Positions 22,736 through 34,209 of a stretch of DNA of 64,000 bases are shown piece after piece. Where the stretch lies: the NCBI GenBank assembly GCA_000469685.2, contig LS997567.1, forward strand, positions 35,523,005-35,587,004, given 5' to 3'. Position numbers and translations under genes: made by a program. Source of the stretch: Haemonchus contortus (taxonomy: Eukaryota > Nematoda > Chromadorea > Rhabditida > Trichostrongylidae). How positions within the stretch are numbered: the first letter of the stretch is position 1; each line of letters starts with the position of its first letter. Under the pieces are notes generated by a model, which did not search any database, had not been told where the DNA came from, and saw nothing but the letters and a program-made list of their open reading frames with translations.

Positions 22736-25268
22736 CTACCAAACATGTCCGAAGAGGAGGAAGTGTAGTAAGTATTCAAGTATTAGTAGTAGCAGTAGTA
22801 GAGTAGAATTATAATGTAGCGTTGAACGATTTTACTGTGCTCGTTACAGCTCTGAAGAGGAGGAGGAGGAAGAGCTCGAGGATGAGGAGACTGTAGCTGA
22901 AGAAGCGTAAGTTTGATCAGCTACATCAGCTAAGGTTCTTTAGAAAGACACTTCCGTTTTTCAGACCAACAGAGGAGAAGAAGGAAGAGAAAGAAGAGGA
23001 GACACCAGCTGTTGAAGAGGAGAAGTTGGTCTTGTTCGTATTGTTTTATAAACTGGGGATAATACATAAAGGTTGAGAATGGGGTTTTTAGGCCGAAACC
23101 CCGTGCTCCACCACCACAGGAGGAAAAACCTCCAGCGGAATTGACCGAGGCTGAAGCCGCTATGCTGGTGAGAATTTAGAATTGTCAAATTAGTACAATA
23201 ACCTTGGTTAGTAACTACGACCACGACTCTACAAAAACCCTGGAAACGCTAATTGGTTGTAATAACACAATACTAACTATTTTTCTTGCTACTGTGAGTG
23301 GAGATAGTAGGGGTCCCTTGATAAAATTTGCGTTCAAATAGAAAATCTGTTTTGGCGTCCTCCTATGGAGATTTTTTTGGGATATTGTTCGCTTATGCGG
23401 TCTGGACTTGCCCTCATGGCCCTCGACTCATTCAGGGAAATATTCGATCCATGCCTTTTCGATCAGTCGAACTTATCGCCCTTTGTTAACCCCTATTTGG
23501 AGAACAACCAGTGGATCCCAGTACGTCGACCCTCCTAGGTTCGAGATTCGCAGGAACCACTCCTTCCCACAGATCCTCTCGATTCAGTCGAGAAGGGCCT
23601 ATAGGGTCCACTGGGAGCGAACTTCGTGATGCACGTTTTTCCTTAATTTCTGATATTTAGTCGTAGTATGTGTTGATCAATGGAAATAATTTCATTTGGG
23701 AGGTCCAGTTAGGAACAGAATCGTCATGAACGGGATTTTCTTATTTTTAGGCAGCGAAGAAGCGTCATGAAGAAGAGGAAGCACTCAAGATGCTCGACTA
23801 CGAGCAGCGTCGTATTGCTGAGAAGGAGAAGATGGAACAAGAACTCCGTGAACTCAAGGAGAAACAGGAAAGACGTCGTGCTGAGCGTGAAGAAGACGAG
23901 CGCCAGTTTGCTGAGCGTCGCCGTCAGGATGAGGAGCGCAGACGCAAGGAAGAGGTTAGCAACTTCTATGTTGGCCTGTCCTGGCCAAAGCTTCTGTCGG
24001 TGCCCTTAGCGATGCCTGTCAGTAGTTCTATCTCTCGGGATATTACAGGAAGAGCGCAAAGCCAAGATTGATGCTGAAAAGAACCGCAAGAACGATGAGA
24101 GAATGCGTCGACAACAAATGATGGCTGGCTCATTTGCTGGTCACTCAGTTCAACCTGGAAGTGGAAAGAACTTCACCGTTGAAAAAAGCGACAAAGCTGC
24201 TCAGTTTGGTAACCTTGCTCAGGTGAGAGTATACAAAGGAGCATACAGGGCTTATAATCCTTTTTGTACAGTCCAGATTTGCTTACGGTACCTTCTATCA
24301 GGAAACATTTTTGTAGGGGACAAAGAAGAAGGACGGTATGTCCAAGGAACAGATGGAGGAGGCAAAGAAGGCATTCATCGCTACTGTATGCCGTGCAGTA
24401 GATGTTTCCTCACTGCTTCCTAACGATCTGAAGGACAGAATCAAGGCTCTTCATCAACGAATTACTAAGCTTGAAAGTGATAAGTACGATTTGGAGAAGC
24501 GCCAAGAACGCCAGGAGTACGACGTCCGTACTTTGTGAATAGGAATCCAATAGTTAAGAATGAGATAGTCATTTAAATAGATTACATTCAGATGAAAGAG
24601 TTGCATGAGCGCCAACGACAAGTTGCTCGTAACAAGGCTCTTCAGAAAGGTCTTGACCCTGAAGAGGCCGCATCATCCCTTCACCCACCAAAGGTCACTA
24701 CAGCATCGAAATTCGATCGTCAAACTGATAGACGGTTAGAGCTTGTTTCTGCTTACCACTTTAAGTGTAGCAGGTAAAGTAAGTGAAGTAAGTCTATGAG
24801 TATTGATTGCAGATCATACGTCGATCGCCGTATCATGTTCGAGAAGCCATTCGTTCCTAAGCCACCCACCATCGCTCATGGAACTGCCCGCCCACCAAGT
24901 GACTGGGGACGTAAGGATAACGAAGAGCTTGAGCAACTTCGGTAAGACGCTCTTCCATAGCCAGTTTCTGGCAGTCTCTAGAACAGTCCTCATTTCCTTT
25001 ATTCCAGTAAAAACCTCGAACCACCAAAGTATGTGGAACAGGTAAAGGCTGAAGGTGAAGCAGCTCGACCACCAGTTGCTCCAATTCCATTGCAGTTGCC
25101 GGAAAAAGATTTCGAGGATGAAGAGCCTCAACCGGTGCGTTAGTCTCATCATTCTATGGTGGTTATGACAGATAGCATCGATGTTCTTATGCTCACAACA
25201 CCTTTTTCCAGGCCGCTGCTGAGCCAGCACCCGAGGCTGAGGCTGGAAAAGAAGTGGAAGTAGCCTAA
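22736..25268 (+). CDS. troponin T (striated-muscle thin filament), 418 residues
   Basis: Exons 22745-22767, 22850-22906, 22965-23024, 23092-23167, 23751-23954, 24049-24222, 24317-24523, 24592-24734, 24813-24941, 25008-25134 and 25212-25268 join in frame to 418 residues (TAA 25266-25268). Troponin T anchors the calcium-sensing troponin complex to tropomyosin on the actin filament. The product shows the family layout: acidic N-terminus (MSEEEEVY then runs of E), Pro-rich stretch, then a long basic/acidic helical region ([28 protein letters not shown]) that binds tropomyosin, the troponin I-contacting coiled coil ([20 protein letters not shown]), and [20 protein letters not shown] with [16 protein letters not shown] following. 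A C-terminal acidic extension is typical of invertebrates. The ttttttgcag acceptor at 22735, 9 bases before the ATG, suits spliced-leader addition. Exon 7 ends at an unusual donor (GAC/GTCCGT). Which tnt paralogue it is cannot be told by eye. Confidence 0.95.
23168..23750 (+). other. large intron 4 of troponin T
   Basis: 583 bp, much longer than the other introns of this gene (60-250 bp). It contains a stretch with chance open frames (23408-23629) but nothing I recognise; it may be an old insertion or hold regulatory sequence. Confidence 0.5.
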
Positions 25269-26009
25269 ACGCAGACTTGGCTGACATTTTGTAAGCACGA
25301 TGATACTCGTACATATAAATGTTTTGCATTTTTTTCGTCTTTGTATCACGACTTTCGGAAGCTCTCCTGGCTTTTACACATTCTAATGAGAACCTCTTCC
25401 CTTGAAGCATCAGCAAGCAAATTGATCCCTATTTACCGTCACAGTACGGAGCACACCGATTTTCCTCACTTTGATCAAATTCATATAAAAATCTTAAAAG
25501 AAATAATATGCAATATACTGTCAGCTGAACCTTGGCGTAAGCTGAACCAAATGTGTGCACTTCTGTGCCTCTGAAAATATGAGATCATTTCCTCAATCGA
25601 GTCCAGCGTATGGTATCAGGTTTTACATCATGAGTACTGGAATTGGCCAAATGATATAGATATGATGATGTCAGCAAAATCACTGGCTCATCATGAGGGC
25701 CCGTTTATAGTTAGCGGTGGGAATCGGTCGTTGTTAGACCAGGCTGAATGCCCCGTCTTTTCATATGACTATGAGCTCCATTCGCGGCAGTCACATAAGC
25801 ATTTCGAAATGAGTTGACACCGAAATCGTTAAAGTCGCGTGCGGTACAAAACAAAAACTCACTACACGTTAGTACGTTAGCACGTTAGCCTTACAGTATC
25901 CCGGTTGTGGGTCTTGACTCGAATGGACGCGCGTTATGTAATGCTAAATCCCTAACTACCCCATCACCCTCACCTTGTCCTTGCCCAAGGTTCCTCTTCG
26001 ATCGTCATA
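25269..26009. other. intergenic, nothing recognised
   Basis: Downstream of troponin T. No AATAAA is visible close to the stop (TATAAA-type words near 25315). A short repeat of GTTAGTACGTTAGCACGTTAG lies near 25868. No coding potential supported. Confidence 0.5.
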
Positions 26010-26011
26010 TA

Positions 26012-26536
26012 CAGTAGCGCTCAAAAGTGTTCGGTGAAATGCTTTGACGCTTTTTCGTTCATAACTTTTTTGTTAGTAGACCAAATCGGGCAAAATTTGG
26101 ATATGTTCAGCTAGAGCATATTACACCCTACCCAACACTAGTTGACTGCGAAGCTTCAATATCCACAGATGAGGAAGGTGTTTGTTGCGGTAGCAAATTT
26201 TGCTGAAACTAAAGTTGTCGACGTCTGCACTTATTCGCACCTTATGTGCGTTTTTCTCATCTATGGTGTTCGGCATTATCGCTCGTACATTTTAGACATG
26301 ACAAAAAGGAAAGAGATTCTAGAAAGACCATCATCTGCATTTGCATTCGATTTTATTTTCATGCCCTTTGGAATATCTGGAACATGACCAGATTGCAGGT
26401 TAATAGTGGTAAATATTCACAATACACCCACGCTCCAAATATAGAAATCTTGCACTATTAGATCCAGTAGGAAAGGAGTTACGACTGAAAAGTACGGTTG
26501 ATGAACCATTTCACCGAAGACTCTTGAGCGCTACTG
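26012..26536. mobile_element. Tc1-type MITE, 525 bp, TA-flanked
   Basis: Both ends carry CAGTAGCGCTCAAAAGT / CAGTAGCGCTCAAGAGT in inverted orientation, continuing with TTCGGTGAAATG, and both are flanked by TA (26010-26011 and 26537-26538). CAGTnnnnCTCAAAAGTnTTCGG ends and TA target duplication are hallmarks of Tc1-like elements. The inside has no transposase-like frame, so it is non-autonomous. Confidence 0.85.
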
Positions 26537-26539
26537 TAT

Positions 26540-28285
26540 GTGAAGGGTGAAGATTAGGGCATGGTGGCAAAAAGGGCTATGCCATGAAATGAAATGTTTC
26601 GATGTCATTGGTGTGCGTGCGGTAACCGACTCAAGCACCTTTGAGGAATGGTTGTTAGTCCCGCCCCAGTCGCTCCGTGAATGGGGCGGGACTAGTACAC
26701 GACTCTAACAAAAATCATGAGTCTGTTGCTTTAACCCCAACTTTCCATGTATCCTCGTAACTGACCGTTATCAGTGTCATATTAACATCTTTATCGATAT
26801 TTAGCAATGGATTGGACGTAATAATTGCTGACGGTAGGTAATCAATAGCTATAGCTTCCATAATCGATTATTATCACACCAAGCAACAGAAGGATCGTAA
26901 TACTTGAATAGAGCAACGGCGTTCACAACATTTTCGTGCAATGAGACGCTCTCGATCTTCCGGTTCAAGGGGACCCTCGAGCTCTGAAACAAACGTCATT
27001 TGAGTTTTTCTTGGAAGCAGAATTTTTGCTAATTCAAGTAGGGGAACTGCTGAGTGCTACTACAAACTTTCAGAAACTTATCAGTAAGGGATTCGAGAAA
27101 GAAAGATCCTATAATATTCTGATTACAATGCTGAAGGATAAGAAAAAGATTCTGCGTAGATCAATCCCTTTTGGAGACAAACCTATGCGCTCGACTTACT
27201 GTTAGATTCAGAATTACACTAGCGTTTGAATGCATCTTAGTTAGGTTTATGCCTCCCCCCCCCCCCTCCAGGCCCCCGAGCCAACAATTTGTAATCAAGA
27301 GCTTTTGTACTCTCTCGTCCAACACCTGGTATCAATCAGCTGAGCCCGTGGTAGTTAGAAATACCAGATCGGATATCGACCGTTTCGACTTGTGGACGTA
27401 GCATTTGGATGTAACAACGGCGTTATTTGAAATAAATAGTCGACGATCAATAAATGTGGTTAATCGATTGAAAATTAATGGAATTCCTGCTGAAAAGTTT
27501 CCTGAAGAATGAGGAGTATGCAGAGTTTCGAAGCTTTCAATATTTCAATGCATGGGAACTGGGAAAAAGCTACCTACTACAGGAATGTTAATTCTAAGGA
27601 TTGGTCCTGGTCAAGAATACCAGTTAGCTATGAAGGAGCTGTTTGACTTACCAAACATTTGGCGAATCGGCTCACAGGACTCTTCGGTCATCGAACGACA
27701 TTGGAATGTCATGGCGATGTTGAACTGCCGTGCACATCGTCGTACTCTTGATTTTATCACCTTAAACGAAGCAGTTCCCGAGGAAAACTTGTAAATAATT
27801 GGAATTTTGTACAGCAAGTAAGTGACACTCCCTGCTTGTCCATGATAAGCCCCTCATGAATGGCACTACACGAGAAATAAAGAAGCAGATTCTTCGAAAG
27901 TCTAAGGAAACCTAGATGCGTACAGACCCCCTTGGAAATCGCTTCTCCCAGCACTTGCAATATTCTTTTTTTTTTTGAAAATCTATATTTTCTGATCTGA
28001 AAATATAATATTTCTTTCTGGCTTGCAAACTACGATTAGTCATCTTCGTTATTGTGAGGTCTTTGTTACACAAGCTGTTTATTCTCACTTCGATTAAAAA
28101 AACAGACAACGTCTGTTCCATTGTAAAGTTCAGAGGAAGCGTGGGAATCAGAAATGGCGTCAGGATGTTTATAAACGGCCTCTGGCTTTTGTACATATGT
28201 ATGTATACATATGTATAAAAGCCAAATGAACGTTTGTGTTACTGCAACGCAAGACTTAATAAATTCCAAAGCCTTTTGACTTCGA
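26540..28285. other. gene-poor stretch, nothing firmly recognised
   Basis: Contains a 12-base C run (27255-27266) and short open frames (for example 27011-27205 and 27552-27794, +) with no recognisable motifs and no splice-site-supported partners. A small palindrome of TATGTATACATATG type lies near 28198. Confidence 0.4.
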
Positions 28286-28287
28286 TT

Positions 28288-28795
28288 CAAGGCACAGCTC
28301 ACGATAATTTTGAGGTACCTGTTTGTATTCGGAAAGTGGAAGTATAGATTGGGAATAGTCCATCGGTTGTGAAGAAAGCGAGGGAATTTGCCGATTTCGA
28401 AAAAAAAATATGACTCCTCAAAGGTAGGGAAAATAGAGGTTGGAGGAGATTGCTATGACGGAAATAACATGGAAAGGGTATTCGGACGAAATTTCAGTTA
28501 TTGCAGTTGCACAAAGAGCTGCATATATCAAGCCAGAACTGTACAGAACTGTCTTTCACTGTCGCCATGGGTCATGACAAGTTGTTTGAACTCCCTGCAT
28601 GGGTTTCCTTGTGATCGGTGCAGCCTCTACAATCTCAGCGAAACTCGTCAGAGGATACACACGGGCCAATCTTAGAGCCTTTATAACTCTCTAACTAGGC
28701 TGTTTTCCGACCAGTTAGTGCCAGATATGGTATACGCGGGGAGAATTCTGTGGGAGAACCTCATGAGCCATTTTCATCATGAACTGTGTCTTTAA
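28288..28795. mobile_element. MITE of the AAAGGCACAGTT family, copy 1
   Basis: Starts AAGGCACAGCTCACGATAAT and ends with the inverted version GAACTGTGTCTTTAA. The inside aligns with 42272-42773 (shared ATTTTGAGG, CGCCATGG(G/A)TCA, CAGTTGTTTGAAC-type and GTGCAGCCTCTACAA words). No transposase. Confidence 0.75.
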
Positions 28796-28799
28796 CCCG

Positions 28800-30300
28800 T
28801 CTTAGTATGTACTCACATTGCAGATCCGACTTCCATATATAACCACAGGGACGATCGTATTCGTATGTTGCCTATACAGTGACTTCCAGTGGTCACCCGA
28901 TGGTTTGGTCAGTGTTTTACCTTTCGGAACAATTTGGCACAAATCAACCGATCCCGGAGACATGGACGGCTTGTATGGGGAGTCGATTTGATTTGAGATT
29001 CGATCACTGAATCATGCGTGTCGTAGTGCGCCATTTGACTCTACACGACCCTTTCGAATCTAGATATTTTCAGAAATGATTCGATTTGTATGCGTATCCC
29101 TTTACAACATGATCAAATGTGCGGCATAAAATAAAAGGACCCTACAGCTTTCTAATTGTCTTCTTTATCACTCCATTTGTGAGATATGTGGACTATGTAA
29201 TAATTTTCGGTGAAGGTATTCGAATAGTAATAGTAAATAAGGCACTCGAATCCACGGAAGGGTATCGAGTGCGATCACCTCCACGGTTTCGTACTGATCG
29301 CATTAGAAATGTGTCCGTCCTCACATCACAAACAGTCGGAGACAGAAATGACCCCACCTTCGAGAAAGCTTCATGACACCTCAAAACTCCCTTACTCTCC
29401 CGTTTCTACATCAGTTGTTCTCCATCCCTTCTGCTGACTCATGCCTCATGATTGTTGTTAAACTATGGAAAAGCCCAGAGTAGACAAGTAGAGAAACTAG
29501 TAATAGTAATACCGACTCCGGAAAATGGGGACAAGAAGAGACCCTGGAGGGTACCAGTCCACGGGAAGGACAACTACGGGTTCAAGTCCCGTCCGAAACT
29601 GAAGTTTTGTCCATAAATCGCCAACCTTGTGTCGGAATGCGTGCTGCGGCGATATAACAGCAGTTAACAAAACATCAACTCTCTAGGGATACCCTTCTAT
29701 CTTCATGGTGTACTACTACTATTTTTAGAACGTTCTAGCAGTTCGAATTCAAAATGCCTGATTCTGCAGCTCGCCGGTTAGGCCTTTTCCTGAATGAGGT
29801 TCGGTAACTTTAAAATTTCTTGAACTGACGACGTAATTTTAGCTTCTAGCAGGCGTATTCTTTGATATTTCAAAGTGTAATGGCTATTAACGCCGCCACT
29901 ACGTCGTCGTTCTTTACTGCGTGGATGCGAGGCATCTGTCTGATTGCGCCCCACCTGCTCATACTATGCCACCCACACTCAGCCTACTAGTCAACAAATG
30001 TTTCGTGAAAGCATCCGCTTGACGTATTTCTCCTCAAAGCTGAAGTTATACGTCAACACAGTTGAAAGCTGCTGCAATGTTTCAGTCTTCGGCAACGAAT
30101 CTACTGCCGTCATGTATAGCTACTAACTAGGTGACCCTGTGGAGAGTACTCTCTCACTTCAGTGCATATGCAATTCTTACCAGAAACAGACTTAATAAAT
30201 ATAGCTTTATTAACATTAAAGATGAAGTCTGAAGTCTTTAAACGTTGACCAATTCCGTTTCTGAGATGAGCCCAACAATCGGCTTCCATTCAGTATTGTA
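28800..30300. other. gene-poor stretch with a second Pol III B-box-like site
   Basis: At about 29545-29600 there is GGTACCAGTCCACGGG, then GGGTTCAAGTCCCGTCC, a B-box-like sequence in a tRNA-like setting, possibly a degenerate SINE head of another family. The rest shows no supported gene. Confidence 0.4.
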
Positions 30301-30310
30301 ATGACTTTTT

Positions 30311-30510
30311 GAATGCGTATATGGCCTATACAATGACTCGTGTTGGCCAACTGATGTGCAAGCCAGTGCTATTATCCTCCCAGACGAGCCTGGTACCAAT
30401 TAATCGATCCGGGAGGGATGGGAGGAAGGCTTGGCCTAGGTGGATTTCGGTCCGGGATTCGAACCCCTGCGTGCGAGCGAATGCCCACCTTTCACTAACC
30501 ACCCACCCCT
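30311..30510 (-). mobile_element. tRNA-headed SINE-like repeat, copy 2
   Basis: The reverse complement begins GGGGTGGGTGGTTAGTG, contains GGGGTTCGAATCCCGGA (B-box) and continues with CACCTAGGCCAAGCCTTCC and GTCATTGTATAGGCCA, matching 11474-11697. The two copies differ at many positions, so both are old insertions of one family. Confidence 0.7.
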
Positions 30511-30822
30511 TTTTTATCAACATGGTATTATTATTATTGTTTTGCCAACCAATTGTATCAACTAGCACTCTCCTTAGGTGCAAAACCTGGGAATGATGAA
30601 CCTTTGTGACAAACCCGGTTTTTAAAGAATGGTTTAATTTGAACATTCTAGCTAACGCTCTACCAAGAACAGCTACCTTGTCCGTTGATCGGATTTCGAA
30701 CCATGGATATCATCCCAAAAAGATAAAACTTCCTACATTCGCAGTCAGTCAACTGACATCAAATCCAACCGGTTTGGAAAATTTGCCGTCTCCTAACATT
30801 CCCTGGCTGCTTCCATAGCCCA

Positions 30823-30892
30823 CGATTTGGCCCGCGACCGGTCGCGCAACTGGTCCAGCGACCGGTCGCGCTATCGCTCGTGGGCCAAATCG
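30823..30892. repeat. GC-rich hairpin with two copies of GCGACCGGTCGCG
   Basis: CGATTTGGCCC at the left is mirrored by GGGCCAAATCG at the right, and the interior holds two copies of the self-complementary GCGACCGGTCGC. The unit is only 70 bp, sharply GC-rich in AT-rich surroundings. Confidence 0.8.
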
Positions 30893-31490
30893 AAGAGGCC
30901 CCTTCGAAAAATCTGTTTACAACTATGCCAAGAGCCCTAGACTTTTATGTAAGATTGTGATAGTATAATTATAAAGTTATTTCCTTACCTGACTGTCTAG
31001 AAATTCATGGCTGAGCTGCGTTAGAAGTGCGAGTACAAGGAGAGTTACCAATGAGCGACCTCCTTTCATAGTGTTATCCCCTAAAATGGTACCGTATTTA
31101 TCGGAAAGGGAATCGTAACACAAAGAAGGTGAACAGAGAGAAGCCATCGAGACAAAACACAGATCGAAAATCGAGATTCGAAAATTATTCTGCTAAATCT
31201 ATAGAAGACCTCCCAGCCTTAAAGAGAAATGACGGTGTAGGTGGTCTATGCATCCCCTTTTATACTATTTTATCGTCTGCAAAGTTATTTCTGCCAGATT
31301 GGATCAGCTACTCAGAAAATGAAGAATATTAGGAAACCTTATGTCTTTTTTTCCTTTGGTTCAAGAGTTCAGCCCAATTTTCCCAGTCAAGCGTGCTGAA
31401 TGAAGTTTAGTGGTTGATATGAAGTTTACAGTTCAACAATTCCTTATATTGAATGAATCAACTATACTGGTTGCACTGGGGTGTGTTATA

Positions 31491-32379
31491 TTAGGTTAAG
31501 TGAAAGTTTTGTTCGGTTTTTCAATCTTCACATCAAAAAGTCTTATTTCCATTGAAAGAGGATCTCAATTAGTAATAGAGTCTCCTTCGTTGTCCCACAC
31601 ATATGTCTAACGATCCGGCAATTTTCGGTTCCTGAAGCCCTGAGCGGTGGCGGCCGCGATTCGAAAAAGCTGGAGGTCTCAGGTTTGAGTTCCGAGCAAT
31701 CATCAAAATTTCTATCGCGAAGGTGATGTTTCAGAGCAAGAAACAAATGGTAGTCAGATGGAGTGAGACCTGGCGAATAAGCAGAATGGGGCAGCACTTC
31801 CTTTCCAAATCCGGCGATTTACGGACAAAACAATTTCGCAACATGCGGTTGAGCGCTGTCGTGAAAAAGGCAAGCATTTTCCTGCTGCGGACGCTTCCTT
31901 CGAACAAAGTCGACCAAACTCTGTAGCTAAGAAGTGTAAATCTCGGCGGTCACTTTGGAGCCCTCACTAACTTATTCAAAGTAGAGCATTCCCTGAGAAT
32001 GTCGGCCAACGACAAAGTAAAACCCTTCTCGGACATAGTCCACTTCTCTGCTTGTCTTGAAGATGTTTCGTCATGAGGCACCCGTGGGCTGAGATACGAT
32101 GTCCCCTCTGGATGCACCACAGAAATATGCGACAGCCGTCGGTGGATTATGCCCTTACGGTAATTCGTGATAGACGATAGCTCTCAGACAGCTTCGGACG
32201 ACAGTTAAAGGTTGAAGTCATTTTTGCGAAGCACTTACAACGGGATGATTATATATCCCCCTAAGAATACAGGCTAGGGATCGGTCTACCATAACACATT
32301 ACGAAGTCCTTCCCAGCGGTCCTACGAAAGAATCTAGAAAGTGATGAAGAGTCGATCAAAACTTTTTACTAAACCTAAT
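31491..32379 (-). mobile_element. decayed mariner transposon, 0.89 kb
   Basis: The ends TTAGGTTAAGTGAAAGTTTTG (left) and the reverse complement of the right end (TTAGGTTTAGTAAAAAGTTT) form terminal inverted repeats. On the minus strand, from about 32170 down to 31543, conceptual translation in shifting frames gives the mariner transposase catalytic and C-terminal motifs: GSKVTAEIYTS, HDSAQPHVAKL (the HDNARPH region) and PHSAYSPGLTPSDYHLF (YSPDLAPSDY motif holding the third catalytic Asp). At least one in-frame stop and several frameshifts show that it is dead. Confidence 0.88.
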
Positions 32380-32921
32380 TATATACCGTACTCCGATTGT
32401 CCCATTGTCAAGCAATTTTATAAAAATTTACCTTACAAAGATATTCATTGCTAAAAAAATAAACATGAAAGTAGTTTTGTTGTTGTTTATTTTGAAGATC
32501 GAAACTAGAGTGTTGCCGAACCTACACTAGCGTACTGTTGTCAGTTCTATGTAGGTTATACGTAGTTGATTGTACGCTTTCTGAGTCCAGCTGTAGTACT
32601 TGAGTGAAGAGGTCTATTCAAGTTACTTTACTAGCCTACTAAGTATGGAAGATCATCATTTAGCTAAATATTTACAGCTATTTCGCATTGAAGAACCGAC
32701 AAGAACTTTATACTACAGCAGAGGGTCAGGAGAAAAAGAGTTGTAACATAATGGAGTACTCGAACTGCCCTTGATGAAGGAATACAAAGGAGGTTTCAAA
32801 AAAACAGGTCGTCCTGGATACGGTATAGCAGCCTTAATTCAAATTACAAGGCGATTTGTCACGTAGGCAACAAAAAAAAATTCCGGAAAAGTACATCCCA
32901 AACCTGTTGGGCCCCTCATTT

Positions 32922-33040
32922 GTAATTAGGTTCCTGTTGAAGCTAAAGCAGTAATAAAAGTGTAATCGGGTTTCTACTGAAGATGAAGCAGTATTGAAAG
33001 TGTAATCAAATCTCGGTTGAAGCCATAGCAAAACTGAACT
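32922..33040. repeat. 40-bp tandem repeat, three degenerate copies
   Basis: Units start at 32922, 32962 and 33002, each GTAAT(T/C)..., with GTT/ACTGAAG and AAAGCAGTA-type sequence at the same offsets. No coding role seen. Confidence 0.75.
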
Positions 33041-33481
33041 AAGAAGTTGATTATCAAAGATTAGCATGTGGGCGTATGGACAAATATGGATATATTTAAT
33101 TTAAAGTTAATGACTTTGTAAGCTCTTCGAAAACCTTTTTTCTAGATCATGGAAACACCCCCCCCCCCCTTTATTTTTAATCTGGCACTTTTGAAACATA
33201 GTTTTGAACAAGAAAAATCCCAGTGAAAAACTTCATCGACATCATGGTTCACAAGTGAAAAACATGTTTATTTTGTATTGTACAGAATGAATATGGCTTG
33301 AAAACCTTGAAAACCACTGCGAAGATAAATAGATAAGAAATATATGGTCTGTCCACCATTAACTGTTTTGAGGGAAGAAGTAAACAAATGTGGCAAATGA
33401 TGATTCATCCCATATTTCCTGTTACTTAGATGAAAATGGAATCAGTAGTGGAGTGTGTCAGAGGAAGTCTCCCGAGCCTTG

Positions 33482-34205
33482 TACAATCCTGCTACTAACT
33501 CATGGTAAACCGAGGGTTTGCGACGGACTGATTCGTCGAAAACCGTCGCTTCGCCATAACTTTAGCTAAAGTACTCCAATCAAGCTGAAAGTAAGATCAT
33601 TGGGAAGCTCTCCTCCTGAAGAATCCAAATATATATCGATCTTACGATTTTCTCAATTTTTGCCTTCCTGTCCTTAAAAACAAAAATTGAGTCTCACAGC
33701 ACGTAAGGTGTTACTTGCGGATATGACAGCATCGTAAACCCTCTACTTCAATTAGAAAGTTTGTTTCCATTTCTTGAAAATCCTGGAGAGTGCTGTAGTT
33801 GAGGAGAGCATAGAATCCTGATCATTTCCCATATGTCCATATTCCAAATATGTCTTTAAGAACGCAGAATGAAGGTTTCTATTGAGGTGGGGAGTTGATG
33901 ATGTTTTATCTGCAGGAAACACCTCAGGTGTTGGACACTCATATTTGACCTCCATGAAAACGATGGAGCAAAAGTGAAGAATGCTGTCATATCCGCATGT
34001 ATCACCTTAGGTGCTGTGAAATTTAATTTTTGTTTTTCCCGGACAGGAACGCGAAAAATTTGAGAAAATCGTAAGATTGATATATATCTGGATTCTTTTC
34101 AGCTTGACTGGAGTACTTTAGCCGAAGTTATTGGCGAAGCGACGGTTTTCGACGGATTAATCCGTTGCAAACCCTCGGTTGACCATGAATTAGTAGCAGA
34201 ATTGT
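33482..34205. mobile_element. foldback element, 724 bp with about 240-bp inverted arms
   Basis: The left arm (33482-33733) and right arm (33980-34205) are reverse complements over about 240 bp with scattered mismatches: tips TACAATCCTGCTACTAACTC / TACAATTCTGCTACTAATTC, then CGAGGGTTTG, CGAAAACCGTCGCTTCGCC and GGATATGACAGCAT. The centre (33734-33979) is unique, and its short open frame on the minus strand has no known motif. No transposase. Confidence 0.85.
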
Positions 34206-34209
34206 ATGC

